From Pirellulimonas nuda (GTDB lineage: Bacteria; Planctomycetota; Planctomycetia; Pirellulales; Lacipirellulaceae): a DNA stretch of 64,000 nucleotides. This document shows, in pieces, positions 42,538-53,170 of the stretch. The position numbers and the translations under genes were made by a program. Every line of letters starts with the position of its first letter. The stretch's first letter is position 1. The notes beneath the pieces are model-generated. The model saw nothing but the letters and a program-made list of their open reading frames with translations. It was not told the origin of the DNA and did no database searches. The stretch spans positions 2,914,001 through 2,978,000 of the forward strand of contig NZ_CP036291.1 in NCBI RefSeq assembly GCF_007750855.1, written 5' to 3'.

Positions 42538-43419
42538 ATGAATTGGGCGTTTCTGCTCTCGAGTTTTGTTGCGTTTGCGGCGGCAGCGAATGGCTTTGCC
42601 GCGGAATCCAAGCCGGAGGTGCTCGGCCACGGCGTGGGCCTGTTCAACGTCGGTGCGCTGGTGGCCCAGGACGATTTTGCAAACCTGGACCGCTGGGTGA
42701 TCCAGGTCCAGGAGCGATCCGGTTTCCCGCCGGTCAAGGTCACATCGCGTAACAACTCGCTAGATTGCCTGCTGCCGGGCCGCGGCTGCACGGCATGGTT
42801 CAAGCAAGAGCTCTCGACACGCGTCGCGATCACGTACGACGTGCTTTGCCCGACGCCGGAACCGGCAATCAAGGGGGTCAAGCCGCGCGACATCAACAAC
42901 TTCTGGTTGGCCTCGGACCCGATCGATCCGGTCGACGGCCTGTTCGACGCGAGCCGTTACAGCGGAAAGTTCTCGACCTACGACAAGATCCACGGCTACT
43001 ACGCCAGCACCGGCGGCGGCAGCGACGCCGCCGCCAACCTGACGACCCGCATGCGACGCTACCCGCGAGAAGTAGCCGGCAAGCCGGCCGAGCACCTGGC
43101 CCTGAACGACAAAGACAAGAATCCAGAGTACCTGATCACGCCCGACAAGGTGATGCGCGTGCAACTCGTCGCCTACGACGACGCTATCCAATACATCGTC
43201 GATGGAAAGCTCGTCTATGAGGTCGCTGAGGGCGACAAGGTTCAGGTCGAAGGACGGGACGACGCGGGCAGAACCACGGCAAGCGACGCGGTCTACAACG
43301 TGGCTCGGTTCCCGGTGTACCGGAAGGGGTACTTTGGGTTTCGTATGGTGGGAACGCACCACATCTACACGAACTTCCGAGTTTATGCGTTAGAGCCCGC
43401 GACGCCCGACGGCAACTAA
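42538..43419 (+). CDS. Secreted DUF6250-like protein
   Basis: A 293-residue secreted protein. The start at 42538 (MNWAFLLSSFVAFAAAANGF) gives a signal peptide; the longer frame from 42388 does not. QDDFANLDRWVIQVQER, then TAWFKQELSTRVAITYDVLC, NNFWLASDPIDP and ARFPVYRKGYFGFRMVGTHH-like segments give a concanavalin A-like beta-sandwich appearance. The layout resembles DUF6250-type proteins that accompany polysaccharide-degradation genes. A lyase, glycosidase or binding role is possible; catalytic residues cannot be assigned. It is the first gene of a plus-strand series of secreted carbohydrate-active proteins. Confidence 0.65.
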   Translation: MNWAFLLSSFVAFAAAANGFAAESKPEVLGHGVGLFNVGALVAQDDFANLDRWVIQVQERSGFPPVKVTSRNNSLDCLLPGRGCTAWFKQELSTRVAITYDVLCPTPEPAIKGVKPRDINNFWLASDPIDPVDGLFDASRYSGKFSTYDKIHGYYASTGGGSDAAANLTTRMRRYPREVAGKPAEHLALNDKDKNPEYLITPDKVMRVQLVAYDDAIQYIVDGKLVYEVAEGDKVQVEGRDDAGRTTASDAVYNVARFPVYRKGYFGFRMVGTHHIYTNFRVYALEPATPDGN

Positions 43420-43554
43420 CGACGCCGCGCCACCGGCAGGACGCTTTGACCCTCAACGCGTACCGATCGACGTTCCACAACCGGGTTGTTGATTTCCCGA
43501 TCGTCCGCAAGCAACATTAACCTCCAGCATCGGTACAACACCCGCGAAGACGAC

Positions 43555-45984
43555 ATGCTAGCGCTGCGAAACCACGATCGCTCTACGATGCTGACTTGCT
43601 GCTTGTTGGCCCACCTCCTGGCCAACCCAGCTTCAGCAGAATCGTTCTACGTCGCCACCGACGGAAGCGATACGAATCCAGGCACGCTCGCGGAGCCGTT
43701 CCAGACCCTGGAAAAGGCAAAAGCAATGGTGCGTGCCGCACTGCCCTCCGCGACGCAACCCATCCAGGTCTGGGTGCGAGGCGGGACCTACTACCTCGCA
43801 CAGCCGCTTGCGTTTGGCCCAGAGGACTCGGGGACCGCCAAGGCCCCCGTCTCCTACTCGGGCTACGCCAACGAAACCGCTGTGTTGAGTGGGGCGATAA
43901 GGCTAACGCCGAGATGGAGCACCCATTCCGACAGCATTCAGGTGGCGAGCATTGGCCCGGGGCTGGCGATCGACGCGCTGTTCGCAAACGGCGCCCAGCA
44001 AGTGATGGCGCGCTACCCCAACTACGACGCTCAGACTACCGTCCTCAACGGCTACGCGAGCGACTCGATCAGCAAGGCCCGCGTCTCGACCTGGAAGGAT
44101 CCGACGACAGGGTTAGTCCGCGGCTTGCATCATGGGCGATGGGGCGGGCAATCGTACAAGATTACGGGGGTGAGGTCGGACGGACAGCCGACGCTCGAGT
44201 GGGTCGGCGACAACAATCGCGGCAGCAGGCTCCACGCCGAGTACCGGATGGTCGAGAACGTCTTTGAAGAGCTCGACGCACCCGGGGAATGGTTCTACGA
44301 CCGGACGGCCGGGAAGCTATACTTCTACCCGCCGGAAGGTTTGGACTTGTCGGCTGCCGTGATCGAAGCGGCTTCGGCCGAAGAGCTGATCCGCGTTGTG
44401 GGCAGCAAGGAGTCGAAGGCCGGCCGCCTGACGTTCTCAAACCTGACGTTCGCGCACACCCACCGGACGCTCTTTACCCGCCCCTACGAGCCGCTGCTGC
44501 GTAGCGATTGGTGCGTCGCGCGCGCCGGCGCCGTATTTGTCCAAGACGCCCAGCGGGTGACGGTCTCAAACTCGGTGTTCGACCGCATCGGCGGCAACGG
44601 CGTCTTCTTTAGCGGCTACAACCGCGATCACCTCGTGACCCAGAACGAGTTCCTTGAGCACGGCGCCACGTGCGTCAGCTTCGTCGGCCTCCCCTTGGCG
44701 GTGCGCGACCCCGGGTACTGGGACGATTTCCCGACCACGATCCGGGACGAGACCCCGGGTCCCAAGACCGACGACTACCCGAAAGACTGCGTCGTGAGTT
44801 TCAACCACATGCAGAACAACGGGCGCTTCGAGAAGCAGACTTGCGGCGTGAACCTGTCCATGGCGGAGAGCATCATCGTTAGCCACAACACCGTGCACGG
44901 CAGCCCCCGTGCAGGCATCAACGTCTGCGACGGGACCTGGGGGGGCCACCTGATCGAGTTCAACGACATCTTCGACTGTGTGCGGGAGACCAGTGACCAC
45001 GGCCCCTTCAATTCTTGGGGTCGAGACCGCTTCTATGCGCTGGGGGGCTACAACCACAACGGCGGGCGGGGCGCCGAAAAGCGGCCCTACGCGTTTCTCG
45101 ACGCCTGGAAGACCACCGTGCTCCGCAACAACCGCGTCCACTACGACGAGCCCACGTCGTATGGCATCGACCTCGACGACGGCTCGAGCAACTACGAGAT
45201 CTACAACAACCTGCTGTTGAACACCGAGATCAAGCTGCGGGAGGGGTTCGACCGTAAGGTGTCCAATAACATTATGGTCAACAAGCAGGCGGAGTTTCAC
45301 GTCTGGTACGACCGCTGCGGGGATTCGTTCCTCAGGAACATTGTCGTTAACCGCACCGCCTACAACACGAAGTACCTGAGATCGGGGCGAGCGGACGCGC
45401 TCGAGGCCGCCTTGGACTACAACGTCTTCTACAATGGCGGCAGCGACGTCGTCGTGGGCGACCGTGGTTGGGAGCGGGCGGGGTGGGACGTCCACTCGGT
45501 GGTTGGCGATCCGATGTTTGTTGATCCGGGCAAGCTCGACTACTCGGTCGGCCCGGGTTCCCCGGCGCTGAGACTGGGCTTCGTTAACTTCCCGATGGAT
45601 CAGTTCGGTAAACCGGGCGCACCCCAGCCAGACCCCATCGAGTTCGTCGAAGCGTCGACGGCCGCCTCGGACAGCACCCCGTTGATGGGGGCGCGCATCG
45701 CCAGCATCAACGACATGTCGATCCAGTCGGTGCTGGGGGCGCCCGACAAGCAGGGCGTCTACTTTGAAGCGGCGCCCCCAGGCAGCTACGCCGCGGAGCA
45801 GGGCTTCCGCAAGTCGGACGCGATCCTCTTCGTAAACGGCACGCCGGTGACGACCCTCAAGAGCTTCCTGCAGATGTACAACGCCCTGGATCCCGGCGCG
45901 AAGGTCTCAATCGTCCTGCTGCGCAACCAACACGAGACGCAGTTCAACTTTGTCAAGGAGACCGCAGACAAGAGCGCGGAGTAG
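43555..45984 (+). CDS. Secreted beta-helix protein with C-terminal PDZ-like domain
   Basis: A right-handed parallel beta-helix protein. The start at 43555 is preferred over 43486; a signal segment MLTCCLLAHLLANPASA follows. The opening SFYVATDGSDTNPGTLAEPF, QTLEKAKAMV and PEDSGTAKAPVSYSGYANET match GH141-like beta-helix enzymes. Repeats such as GNGVFFSGYNRDHLVTQNEF and YEIYNNLLLNTEIKLREGF build the helix. A C-terminal segment of about 80 residues (ARIASINDMSIQSVLGAPDK and EQGFRKSDAILFVNGTPVTT) looks like a PDZ domain. It is probably a glycosidase or lyase acting on the same polysaccharide as its neighbours; specificity unknown. Confidence 0.8.
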   Translation: MLALRNHDRSTMLTCCLLAHLLANPASAESFYVATDGSDTNPGTLAEPFQTLEKAKAMVRAALPSATQPIQVWVRGGTYYLAQPLAFGPEDSGTAKAPVSYSGYANETAVLSGAIRLTPRWSTHSDSIQVASIGPGLAIDALFANGAQQVMARYPNYDAQTTVLNGYASDSISKARVSTWKDPTTGLVRGLHHGRWGGQSYKITGVRSDGQPTLEWVGDNNRGSRLHAEYRMVENVFEELDAPGEWFYDRTAGKLYFYPPEGLDLSAAVIEAASAEELIRVVGSKESKAGRLTFSNLTFAHTHRTLFTRPYEPLLRSDWCVARAGAVFVQDAQRVTVSNSVFDRIGGNGVFFSGYNRDHLVTQNEFLEHGATCVSFVGLPLAVRDPGYWDDFPTTIRDETPGPKTDDYPKDCVVSFNHMQNNGRFEKQTCGVNLSMAESIIVSHNTVHGSPRAGINVCDGTWGGHLIEFNDIFDCVRETSDHGPFNSWGRDRFYALGGYNHNGGRGAEKRPYAFLDAWKTTVLRNNRVHYDEPTSYGIDLDDGSSNYEIYNNLLLNTEIKLREGFDRKVSNNIMVNKQAEFHVWYDRCGDSFLRNIVVNRTAYNTKYLRSGRADALEAALDYNVFYNGGSDVVVGDRGWERAGWDVHSVVGDPMFVDPGKLDYSVGPGSPALRLGFVNFPMDQFGKPGAPQPDPIEFVEASTAASDSTPLMGARIASINDMSIQSVLGAPDKQGVYFEAAPPGSYAAEQGFRKSDAILFVNGTPVTTLKSFLQMYNALDPGAKVSIVLLRNQHETQFNFVKETADKSAE

Positions 45985-46148
45985 CCGGGATAGGCCCTGT
46001 GCAAGAGTAGCCCGATACAGATCCAAGCCGAGTTCGTTCTCGTACGTTGGCGAGGGAACGCAAAGCGACAGGCGGGCCTATGAGCGCGTCGTGCAGGCCA
46101 GTTCGTACGAACAACCACAGAAGCATCACCGCCGCTCGACACACAACC

Positions 46149-48551
46149 ATGCCGAACTCACGCCGATCCGCTCTTGCCCTGCTGTTATTACTGCACGCCG
46201 GCGGTCTGTACGCGCAAGACTCCGGCGGCTTAGAACGGCGGAGCGGCCATCCCTACCTCCTCTATACCGATGCGAACGTCGCGCGGCTAAGGGAGCGCGT
46301 TCAGACCGAACCGGTGGTGGCGGAAGCCTGGCGCCGGGTCCTCGCCGCTGCCGACGCCGCGGTTGCGGGCCGATCAGACGCAGGCGAACGGGGCCGAGAG
46401 GGACGTCGAGGCGGTCGCTCCGGCCGAGATCGCAGGGGAGGAGCTACGGACGCGCTGCTTCTCGCCTACCGGATGACTGGCGATGTGAAGTACGCGGAGC
46501 AGGTCAAGGCCATGCTGCTTGCGCAGATGCAAGAGCAACGTCCGGTCGGCGGCGGCGTGAGCAACGGCGGTAGCCTCATGCAGCGTGACCCTCCGTGGAA
46601 TGCCGGCCTGGGCTCTGGCGATGCGCCGCGAGAGTTCGGCATCGCCTACGACACGATCTACGACATGCTGACCCCGGACGAGCGCAAGACGCTCTCGCGC
46701 CGACTGGCGGAGAACGGTATTCTGCCCGTGCTCAACGACTGGGTGCTCGGCGGCAAGCGAATCCACTCGCTCGACACCATGGGGCACAACTGGTGGCCCA
46801 CCGCCGTGTTCGGCGCCGGGATTGGCGCGATGGCGATCCTCGACGACGACCCCCGCGCCCGCGACTGGGTGCGGCGTGTCCGGGGCGCGTCGGACGAGTG
46901 GCTCCACTACGCCGGCAGCACGCTGGAGAACAAGCCTGCCAGCTTTGATTCCGACGGGGCGTTCTACGAGAGCGTGGGCTACACCGACTTGGGCGTACGA
47001 GGCTACCTCCCGTTCGTCCTCGCGTGGAACACGGCATTCGCCGAGCAACTCCCCGAGTCGACCGTCACCAGTCAGATCGGCGAATGGTTCGTCAACACGC
47101 TCTACCCGAGCCGGGATCGTCCGATGTCGGTCGACTTCGGCGACAGCAGCCTGCGCTCGAACGGCTCCCGGTCCGTCATGCTGCTGTGGAACGCCGGCTA
47201 CCGGAAGCCGCGTTATCTGTGGTATCTCAAGCAGTTCAATCCGGACGTCGTTGATGGGCTCGTCTCCGACTCGCCGAGTGATCTGCTGTTCGCCCCGACT
47301 GCGACCGAGATCGCATCGATCCCCGACGACCCGGGACTGCCGACCGCGAAGCTTTATCGCGGCATCGGCTGGACCGTCCTGCGCGATTCCTGGGACAAGG
47401 ACGCCACGCTGCTCGCGATCAAGTCCGGCGTCACTTGGAATCACGCCCACGCGGACGCCGGGACCTTCATCCTGTTTCATCAGGGCAAGAACCTGATCAG
47501 CGAGAACGGCCACAGCGGCTACGGCACGGAGGAGTACGACGGTTATTTCCGGCAGAGCGTTGCGCACAACGTCATGACGTTCAACGGGAAGGCAGAGAAC
47601 CCGGAGGACACCTACTTCGGATCGAAGTTTCCCGGAACGATGTCTCACCTCCTGGACGCCGGCGACCTGCGCTACGTCCTCGCCGACGCGACCGGCCCGA
47701 CCTCCGACCACTTCATCCGGAACTACCGGAGCTTCCTCTGGGTCGGCGACGCGATCCTCGTCATTGACGACGTCAAGAGCTTCGAGCCGGGGCAGTTCGA
47801 GTTCCTGCTCCACCCCGACGCCGACGCCACCGTGAGGAGAGCCGGGCGTGATCTTCGGATCTCGCACGAAGATTCTAGCGTGGTTGTGCGGCCGCTCTTC
47901 CCCGAAACCTTTCCGGACGGCGGGCTCCCGACCGACTATCCGGAGAAGATGCGTTTGGTGGAAAAGCAGGGGCTCAGGTCGGACCGCAGCCCGGCTAAGT
48001 ACTACGCGTTCGCACCGGCGGACTTGTCTCGGCGGACGAAGTTCATCACCGCGATCTTGCCGGTCCGTCAAGGAATCGCCCTGCCCCAGATCGAACGCCT
48101 GAGGGGCATTGAGCACATCGGCGTGCGGGTCCGGCAGCAAGGAACCGTTACCGACGTCTACATGAACCTGGAAGCCGATGGCAGCATCCGTCACCGGAAC
48201 GCCAACTTGACGTTGCTCAACGGCTGGGAGACCGACGCCTACCTGTTCGCGTTCACCTACCCTGATGGAGCCGATCCGAACGACCCCGACGCAATCACAC
48301 GCACCATGGTCATTGACGGGAGCTACTTGCGTCGGGAGGGCAAGGTGGTGCTCGACTCGCTTTCGAAGGTCTACCTGACAATGACGCGCCAGGCAGACGA
48401 GCTCGACGTGAACCTGCAGGGCCAGCCCGTCATCAACGCCTTCTTGCGGGCCGCCAGGATGCCTAGCGCCATGCGTCTGAATCGAGTTCCGGTGAAACCG
48501 ACGTACGACCCGTCGCGGCAGGTCCTCTCCGTACGCCTCAACCAGCACTGA
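46149..48551 (+). CDS. Secreted heparinase II/III-like polysaccharide lyase
   Basis: An 800-residue protein. The start at 46149 (MPNSRRSALALLLLLHAGGL) gives a signal peptide; the frame is open upstream but lacks one. The N-terminal alpha-toroid contains HPYLLYTDANVARLRERVQT, FGIAYDTIYDMLTPDERKTL and MGHNWWPTAVFGAGIGA. The heparinase II/III-type beta-sandwich contains TWNHAHADAGTFILFHQGKN, SENGHSGYGTEEYDGYFRQS and AHNVMTFNGK. This is the fold of uronate-cleaving lyases. An Arg/Gly-rich stretch (about residues 75-95: GERGREGRRGGRSGRDRRGG) is inserted in the toroid and is unusual. It probably cleaves a uronic-acid-containing sulfated polysaccharide. Confidence 0.85.
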   Translation: MPNSRRSALALLLLLHAGGLYAQDSGGLERRSGHPYLLYTDANVARLRERVQTEPVVAEAWRRVLAAADAAVAGRSDAGERGREGRRGGRSGRDRRGGATDALLLAYRMTGDVKYAEQVKAMLLAQMQEQRPVGGGVSNGGSLMQRDPPWNAGLGSGDAPREFGIAYDTIYDMLTPDERKTLSRRLAENGILPVLNDWVLGGKRIHSLDTMGHNWWPTAVFGAGIGAMAILDDDPRARDWVRRVRGASDEWLHYAGSTLENKPASFDSDGAFYESVGYTDLGVRGYLPFVLAWNTAFAEQLPESTVTSQIGEWFVNTLYPSRDRPMSVDFGDSSLRSNGSRSVMLLWNAGYRKPRYLWYLKQFNPDVVDGLVSDSPSDLLFAPTATEIASIPDDPGLPTAKLYRGIGWTVLRDSWDKDATLLAIKSGVTWNHAHADAGTFILFHQGKNLISENGHSGYGTEEYDGYFRQSVAHNVMTFNGKAENPEDTYFGSKFPGTMSHLLDAGDLRYVLADATGPTSDHFIRNYRSFLWVGDAILVIDDVKSFEPGQFEFLLHPDADATVRRAGRDLRISHEDSSVVVRPLFPETFPDGGLPTDYPEKMRLVEKQGLRSDRSPAKYYAFAPADLSRRTKFITAILPVRQGIALPQIERLRGIEHIGVRVRQQGTVTDVYMNLEADGSIRHRNANLTLLNGWETDAYLFAFTYPDGADPNDPDAITRTMVIDGSYLRREGKVVLDSLSKVYLTMTRQADELDVNLQGQPVINAFLRAARMPSAMRLNRVPVKPTYDPSRQVLSVRLNQH

Positions 48552-48572
48552 CCAACTAACAAAGGTCCCTCG

Positions 48573-50075
48573 ATGCAGAGCAAATCAAGATCCAACAGGC
48601 GGAGCAGTTTCGCGATGCCTTGGCGCGTTGGACCGGGCCGGCGTTGGTCGACCATAGGTTGTCTTTTTTTTGCCGCCGCGTGCCCGACGCTGCAGGCTCA
48701 GACAAGGGTCGAGGTGTCGACCCTGCCAGAGCTGCGCGCGGCCGTGCAAGAGGACAACCAGACGATCGTCATGAGATCGGGCCGCTACTCGCTGACGGAC
48801 CTTCCTGACGACGCCAGGGACCTGCCCTGCTCGGGGTCCAACAACACGATCGAGCTAGTCGGCGTTTCTGTGACGACGCCGGTGGGCGCGACGCGTCGAG
48901 GGTATATCAAGATTTCGGGCGATAACAATGTGTTCCGAGGGGGAGTGTTTGAGGACGTCTACCAGAACGGCCTGGAAGAAGTCACCGACTTCAGCGCTTA
49001 CAACCAGGACCGATCGAGGCTTGCCAAGGGCTTGGGGGGCGATGCGGTCCTTGCAATTACGGGCGACAACAACCTGATTGCCGGCACAAAGCTGATTGTC
49101 CGGGGCTCTTTCCCATACGGATACGGGAGCATCTATGGGATCGGCGCGGAAAACGCCTTCGGCCTGGACAAGCGGTGCGGCATCCTGGTGAAAGGTGAGA
49201 GCAACATCATCGATGGTTGCGAGGTCCAGCAGCGGGCCTTCGGCCATGGAATCTACATGCAGAGCCCTGCGGATCGCACCGTTGTCAGAAACACGCTCGT
49301 CGAAGGTGTCTTGCGTCCTAGCAACGAACTGTACCTCGAGACGAACCCTAGAGACTTGCCGGCTAGGTCGAACTACGAGATCCCGCCTAGCCGTGCGAGC
49401 CGGCGCCGCGGAAGGGGTAGAGGCAGGAACAGAGATGAGAACCGGGGACGCGAAGCGGGGAGAGAGGAGGTGGCGGGCACGCCAATCCCCAGGGACACCA
49501 TGATTCCCCTTGCCGAGGACGGGATCCGGGTCTACACCCGCGGCGGGAGTGTCACCGTGGAAAACTGCACGGTGAAGAAGATGCGAGGGGGCATCCGCCT
49601 GTATATGGCCAGTCGTGCGACGGTGATCAACTCCACCGCGATCGATTGTGGGGACACCAATTTTAACCTGCCGAGCGACGGCAGGATCGTCGGCTCGTCC
49701 GGAAACTTCGCCTACGCCCCCCTGAGCGATTTTCGCTTGTCCAGATCCAGGCAGAAGATCGAGCTAACGATCCTCCCCTCGACGCAGAGCATCGGAACCC
49801 ACAACCTCGCGGACATCCTGGGGGACGAGCACAACATCATTTTTCACCGGGCCGATGGCCCACCAGACGCCAAGCTCCGCGCCATCGTGATTCACGGCAG
49901 CGGCTCAACGATTAAGAACGAAACGCATTATCCTATGACGCTTCTGCCGACCGCGAATCGGAATACCGTCGAAAGTTGCGGACCTGTGACCGACCTTGGA
50001 AGCGGTAACGAAGTGTCACGCATCGAGCTGCCAGTGAGCAAGACAGACACGCCATCTCCGCCGAATCAGGGCTGA
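48573..50075 (+). CDS. Secreted pectate-lyase-like beta-helix protein
   Basis: A 500-residue secreted protein with a signal segment (WSTIGCLFFAAACPTLQAQ). ELRAAVQEDNQTIVMRSGRY starts the fold, and GDNNVFRGGVFEDVYQNGLE, ITGDNNLIAGTKLIVRG, GESNIIDGCEVQQRAFGHGI and GGSVTVENCTVKKMRGGIRL are beta-helix turns. This is the pectate-lyase-like architecture; no catalytic triad can be assigned safely. A basic low-complexity insert (SRRRGRGRGRNRDENRGREA, about residues 274-293) interrupts the helix, echoing the Arg/Gly-rich insert in the preceding gene. It starts 22 bases after that gene, so they probably form one operon. Confidence 0.78.
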   Translation: MQSKSRSNRRSSFAMPWRVGPGRRWSTIGCLFFAAACPTLQAQTRVEVSTLPELRAAVQEDNQTIVMRSGRYSLTDLPDDARDLPCSGSNNTIELVGVSVTTPVGATRRGYIKISGDNNVFRGGVFEDVYQNGLEEVTDFSAYNQDRSRLAKGLGGDAVLAITGDNNLIAGTKLIVRGSFPYGYGSIYGIGAENAFGLDKRCGILVKGESNIIDGCEVQQRAFGHGIYMQSPADRTVVRNTLVEGVLRPSNELYLETNPRDLPARSNYEIPPSRASRRRGRGRGRNRDENRGREAGREEVAGTPIPRDTMIPLAEDGIRVYTRGGSVTVENCTVKKMRGGIRLYMASRATVINSTAIDCGDTNFNLPSDGRIVGSSGNFAYAPLSDFRLSRSRQKIELTILPSTQSIGTHNLADILGDEHNIIFHRADGPPDAKLRAIVIHGSGSTIKNETHYPMTLLPTANRNTVESCGPVTDLGSGNEVSRIELPVSKTDTPSPPNQG

Positions 50076-50199
50076 AGCCCCATCTTTGCGTTCACGTGGC
50101 TTGGTCGAACAACCACGTCGAACGGCTAGTCAACGGCCTGCGGACGGCGTCTTCATCCTCACGAACCGAGGGATTCAGCGCTGACGGAAGCTGCTGGCG

Positions 50200-50345
50200 G
50201 CACGACAAACCAGGTCTACTCGGACACAACGTGGCCGGAGCACAACGAAGGGTTCGTCCGCCGCGGCGACACTACATGCTGGCTCGTCGACAGCACCGGT
50301 CTGAAGGTCTTCTTCGGCAAAGGGAAGTGGCTAGCGCACCGCAGA
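50200..50345 (+). pseudogene. IS5-type transposase remnant
   Basis: A plus-strand frame reads NEGFVRRGDTTCWLVDSTGL then KVFFGKGKWLAHR. This joins two parts of an IS5-type transposase (RRGDITFWFDE... and ...VVDSTGLKVYGEGEW) with the middle deleted. It is a decayed fragment in the 307-base gap before the GH67-like gene; nothing else recognisable is in the gap. Confidence 0.5.
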
Positions 50346-50382
50346 GTCCGCCAACTGAATATGCCATCGCAAGGGAGTTCTC

Positions 50383-53170
50383 ATGATGCTACAGCGAGCC
50401 GTCGCCGGTTACCGCGTCCATTGTATTGTTCTTCTGCTGTCGCTGACTTCTGCCGGATCTGCTGAGGTCGTGGACGTTTACTGCGACAGCACTGTTCCTC
50501 AATCCGATTTCGCTGCTAGCGAGATCCAGTTGGCCCTGAAGCGAAAGGGCTTTGATTCAGAGCGAAAGCCTCTTGCTGAGCTCAATCCCGACGACCCACA
50601 TTCAAAAATAGTTCTCGGCCAAGCCGATAATCGCGCCTTGCGTAAAGTGCTGAGCGACCGGGACGGCAAGTTCCCTTCTGAGTTGGGCGAACAGGCCTAC
50701 GCGATAAGGACGACGAAGGAGAGCGTACGAGCTTATTGGGTGTTGGGGGGTGACGCCAATGGGCTTATGTACGGTGGGCTGCAACTGGCGGAGAACATCC
50801 GCCACCACGGATTGACCAAGGCCTACGACTGCGAGGAATCCCCCTACATCAAGAACCGCGGCGTCAAATACAACCTGCCGCTCGACCTGCGCGTGCCGAC
50901 GTATCATGGCTACGGCTACAAGACGCACCGTGAGGCCTTCGCGGGAGACGCCGCCAAGCATGCGATCCCCGCTGCTTGGGACATGTCCTACTGGGAAGAC
51001 TGGTTCGATGAGATGGCCCGCGATCGCTTCAACGTGATCTCCATATGGAATTGCCACCCCTTCCCTGCCCTGCTCGACATGGAGGAGTCAATACAAGACG
51101 TGCAGGGGTCGGAGGGGTATTCCAAGGAGATGAGCCCCGCCGAAAAGGTCGCCTTCTGGAAAGGTGTCACGGCCTACGCGAAAGGCCGGGGCTTTCAGGT
51201 CTACTTCATCACCTGGAACATCTATACCTATGGGGCCGAAGGCAAGCACGGCATCACCAACGACGCGAACAACGCCGCCACCAAGGAGTACTTCCGGCGG
51301 GCCGTCCGGAAGATGTTCGAAACCTATCCAGACCTTGACGGTCTCGGGGTAACGGCCGGTGAAAACATGATAGGTCTTTCGGCCGACCGTGAGGGAGAGT
51401 GGATGTGGGACGCGTATGGGCAAGGGATGCTGGACTACGCCAGGGAGCACCCCGAGCGTGACATCACCTTCATCCATCGCTGGCATTACGCGGACATCTC
51501 TCAGGTCATGGGCCACTTCGAGCCGCTGCTGGCGATGCCCAACGTCCGATTGGACATGTCCTACAAGTACTCCGCGGCCCACATGTATTCGGCGCCGATC
51601 CCCAGGCTGATCTACACGAAGGACGGCGATGTGCCGGCCGATCTTGCCAAGAGCCGCAAGAAGACCTGGCTGGAGGTCCGGCAGGATGATTTCTACTTCT
51701 TGCACTGGGGCGACCCGGAGTTCGCGCGGGACTACCTGCGCGGGTTTCCTGACAAGGACGAGTACATTCAAGGCTTCTTCTATGGCTCCGACGGCTGGAC
51801 CGCCACCCGAGACTTCTACAGCAAGGCCGAGGTCCACAAGAACGTCCTAGACATCAAGAGGCTGTGGTATACCCAGATGCTGTGGGGACGACTGGCCTAC
51901 AATCCGCAGACGCCTAACAGCGTCTTCATTGAGGAGATGGCGTCCCGGTATCCGGGTGTCGACGCCACGACGCTCTTCGGCGCCTGGAGCGACGCGTCTC
52001 GCGGGCTGCCTCTGGCGACCGAGGTCGTCCAGGGAACGCTGTGCTACGATTTCAACTGGTGGCCGGAACTCAGCCAAAGCGCCAAGAAGTACCTCACGAT
52101 CGACGACTTTATCAAGGCCAAGCCCTCCGTGGGCTCGGATATCAGTAGTATCGCCGATAGCGCCGCCGGGAAACGCGGGACCGGACGCACTTCCTACGAG
52201 GTTGCGGACCAGATCGAAGAGGCGGCGCAGGCCGCTTTGGACAAGCTGACCTCGATCTCGTCCGACGCAGACGCGGACCTTGAGGTTAATCTTAAGAGCA
52301 TCTACGCCCAGGCCTACCTAAGCCTGTACTACGCCGAAAAAATCAGAGCTGCGACCGACAAGGCGGCCGGCGACAACCACGCCGCAACAGCGGGTTTGGG
52401 CAAGGCCGTGCGCTACTGGAATCGCTACGTAAACCTGATGGACGGGATGTTTACTGGCGCGGGGATGCAAAGGACCAGAGGCTTCAGGGATTGGCATGTG
52501 CATGACGCTGCGGTGATGAAGGAGTACACCGACCTGGGCGGCGATCCGAATCTGCTTCGTGGCGCCAAGGCAGACGCGGAACGAGCGGCCACGCCGCGCC
52601 GCTACTTCGTGTCTCTCGACGGCGACGACGCGTGGTCGGGCAATCAGGCACGCGCGTTCGCCGGAGCCGACGATGGTCCCTTTCGAACGCTGGATGCCGC
52701 CCGCGATGCGGTGCGGCGTCTTTCTCGGCAGCAGCGGGAAGAGCGGCCAATCGAGATCTGCATCTTGCCCGGCGTTTATGCCCGTAAGCAACCCTTCATG
52801 CTTGATGCACGAGACAGCGGGACGGAGGCGTCGCCGGTCGTGTATCGGTCTTGGGAGGATCAGCCCGTAGTGATCAGCGGGGGGCAGGAGGTGCGCGACT
52901 GGAAGAGGGTCGAGCTAAACGGCCGCAGCGTGCTCGTCGCGGACCTGTCCCAACTTCCCGACGATTACGCGCCGTTTGAGCAGTTGTGGGTGAACGGCCG
53001 TCGCGCGACCCAGGCGAGGACGCCCAATCGCGGCTACTTAAAGATCCCTTCCCCCCCGCAAGCACGCAGGCAGATTCCCTACGCCGAGGCAGACGCACGC
53101 TACTTTGACGACGTAGATGGAGGGGTCGCGGTCGTTTTCAATAAATGGTTGGAATACCACATGCCGCTAG
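50383..53170 (+). pseudogene. GH67-like / beta-helix fusion protein, N-terminal part
   Basis: The first 929 codons of a very large secreted protein, with a signal peptide (VHCIVLLLSLTSAGSAE). About residues 27-145 resemble the N-terminal domain of GH67 alpha-glucuronidases (IVLGQADNRALRKVLSDRDG, WVLGGDANGLMYGGLQLAEN). A TIM-barrel-like region follows (IKNRGVKYNLPLDLRVPTYH, DEMARDRFNVISIWNCHPFP, LDGLGVTAGENM, FIHRWHYAD). From about residue 740 a GH141-like beta-helix opens (RRYFVSLDGDDAWSGNQARA, ARDSGTEASPVVYRSWEDQP). The gene is cut at 53170 by an IS1182-type element. Rejoined to 54674 it encodes 1419 residues. GH67-like activity on glucuronic acid fits an ulvan-like substrate, but is inferred. 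Confidence 0.82.

Noticed and set aside
46374-48548. Long minus-strand open frame (724 codons) opposite the heparinase-like gene
   Set aside because: Antisense shadow of a gene with signal peptide and conserved lyase segments; the minus-strand product has no recognisable features.
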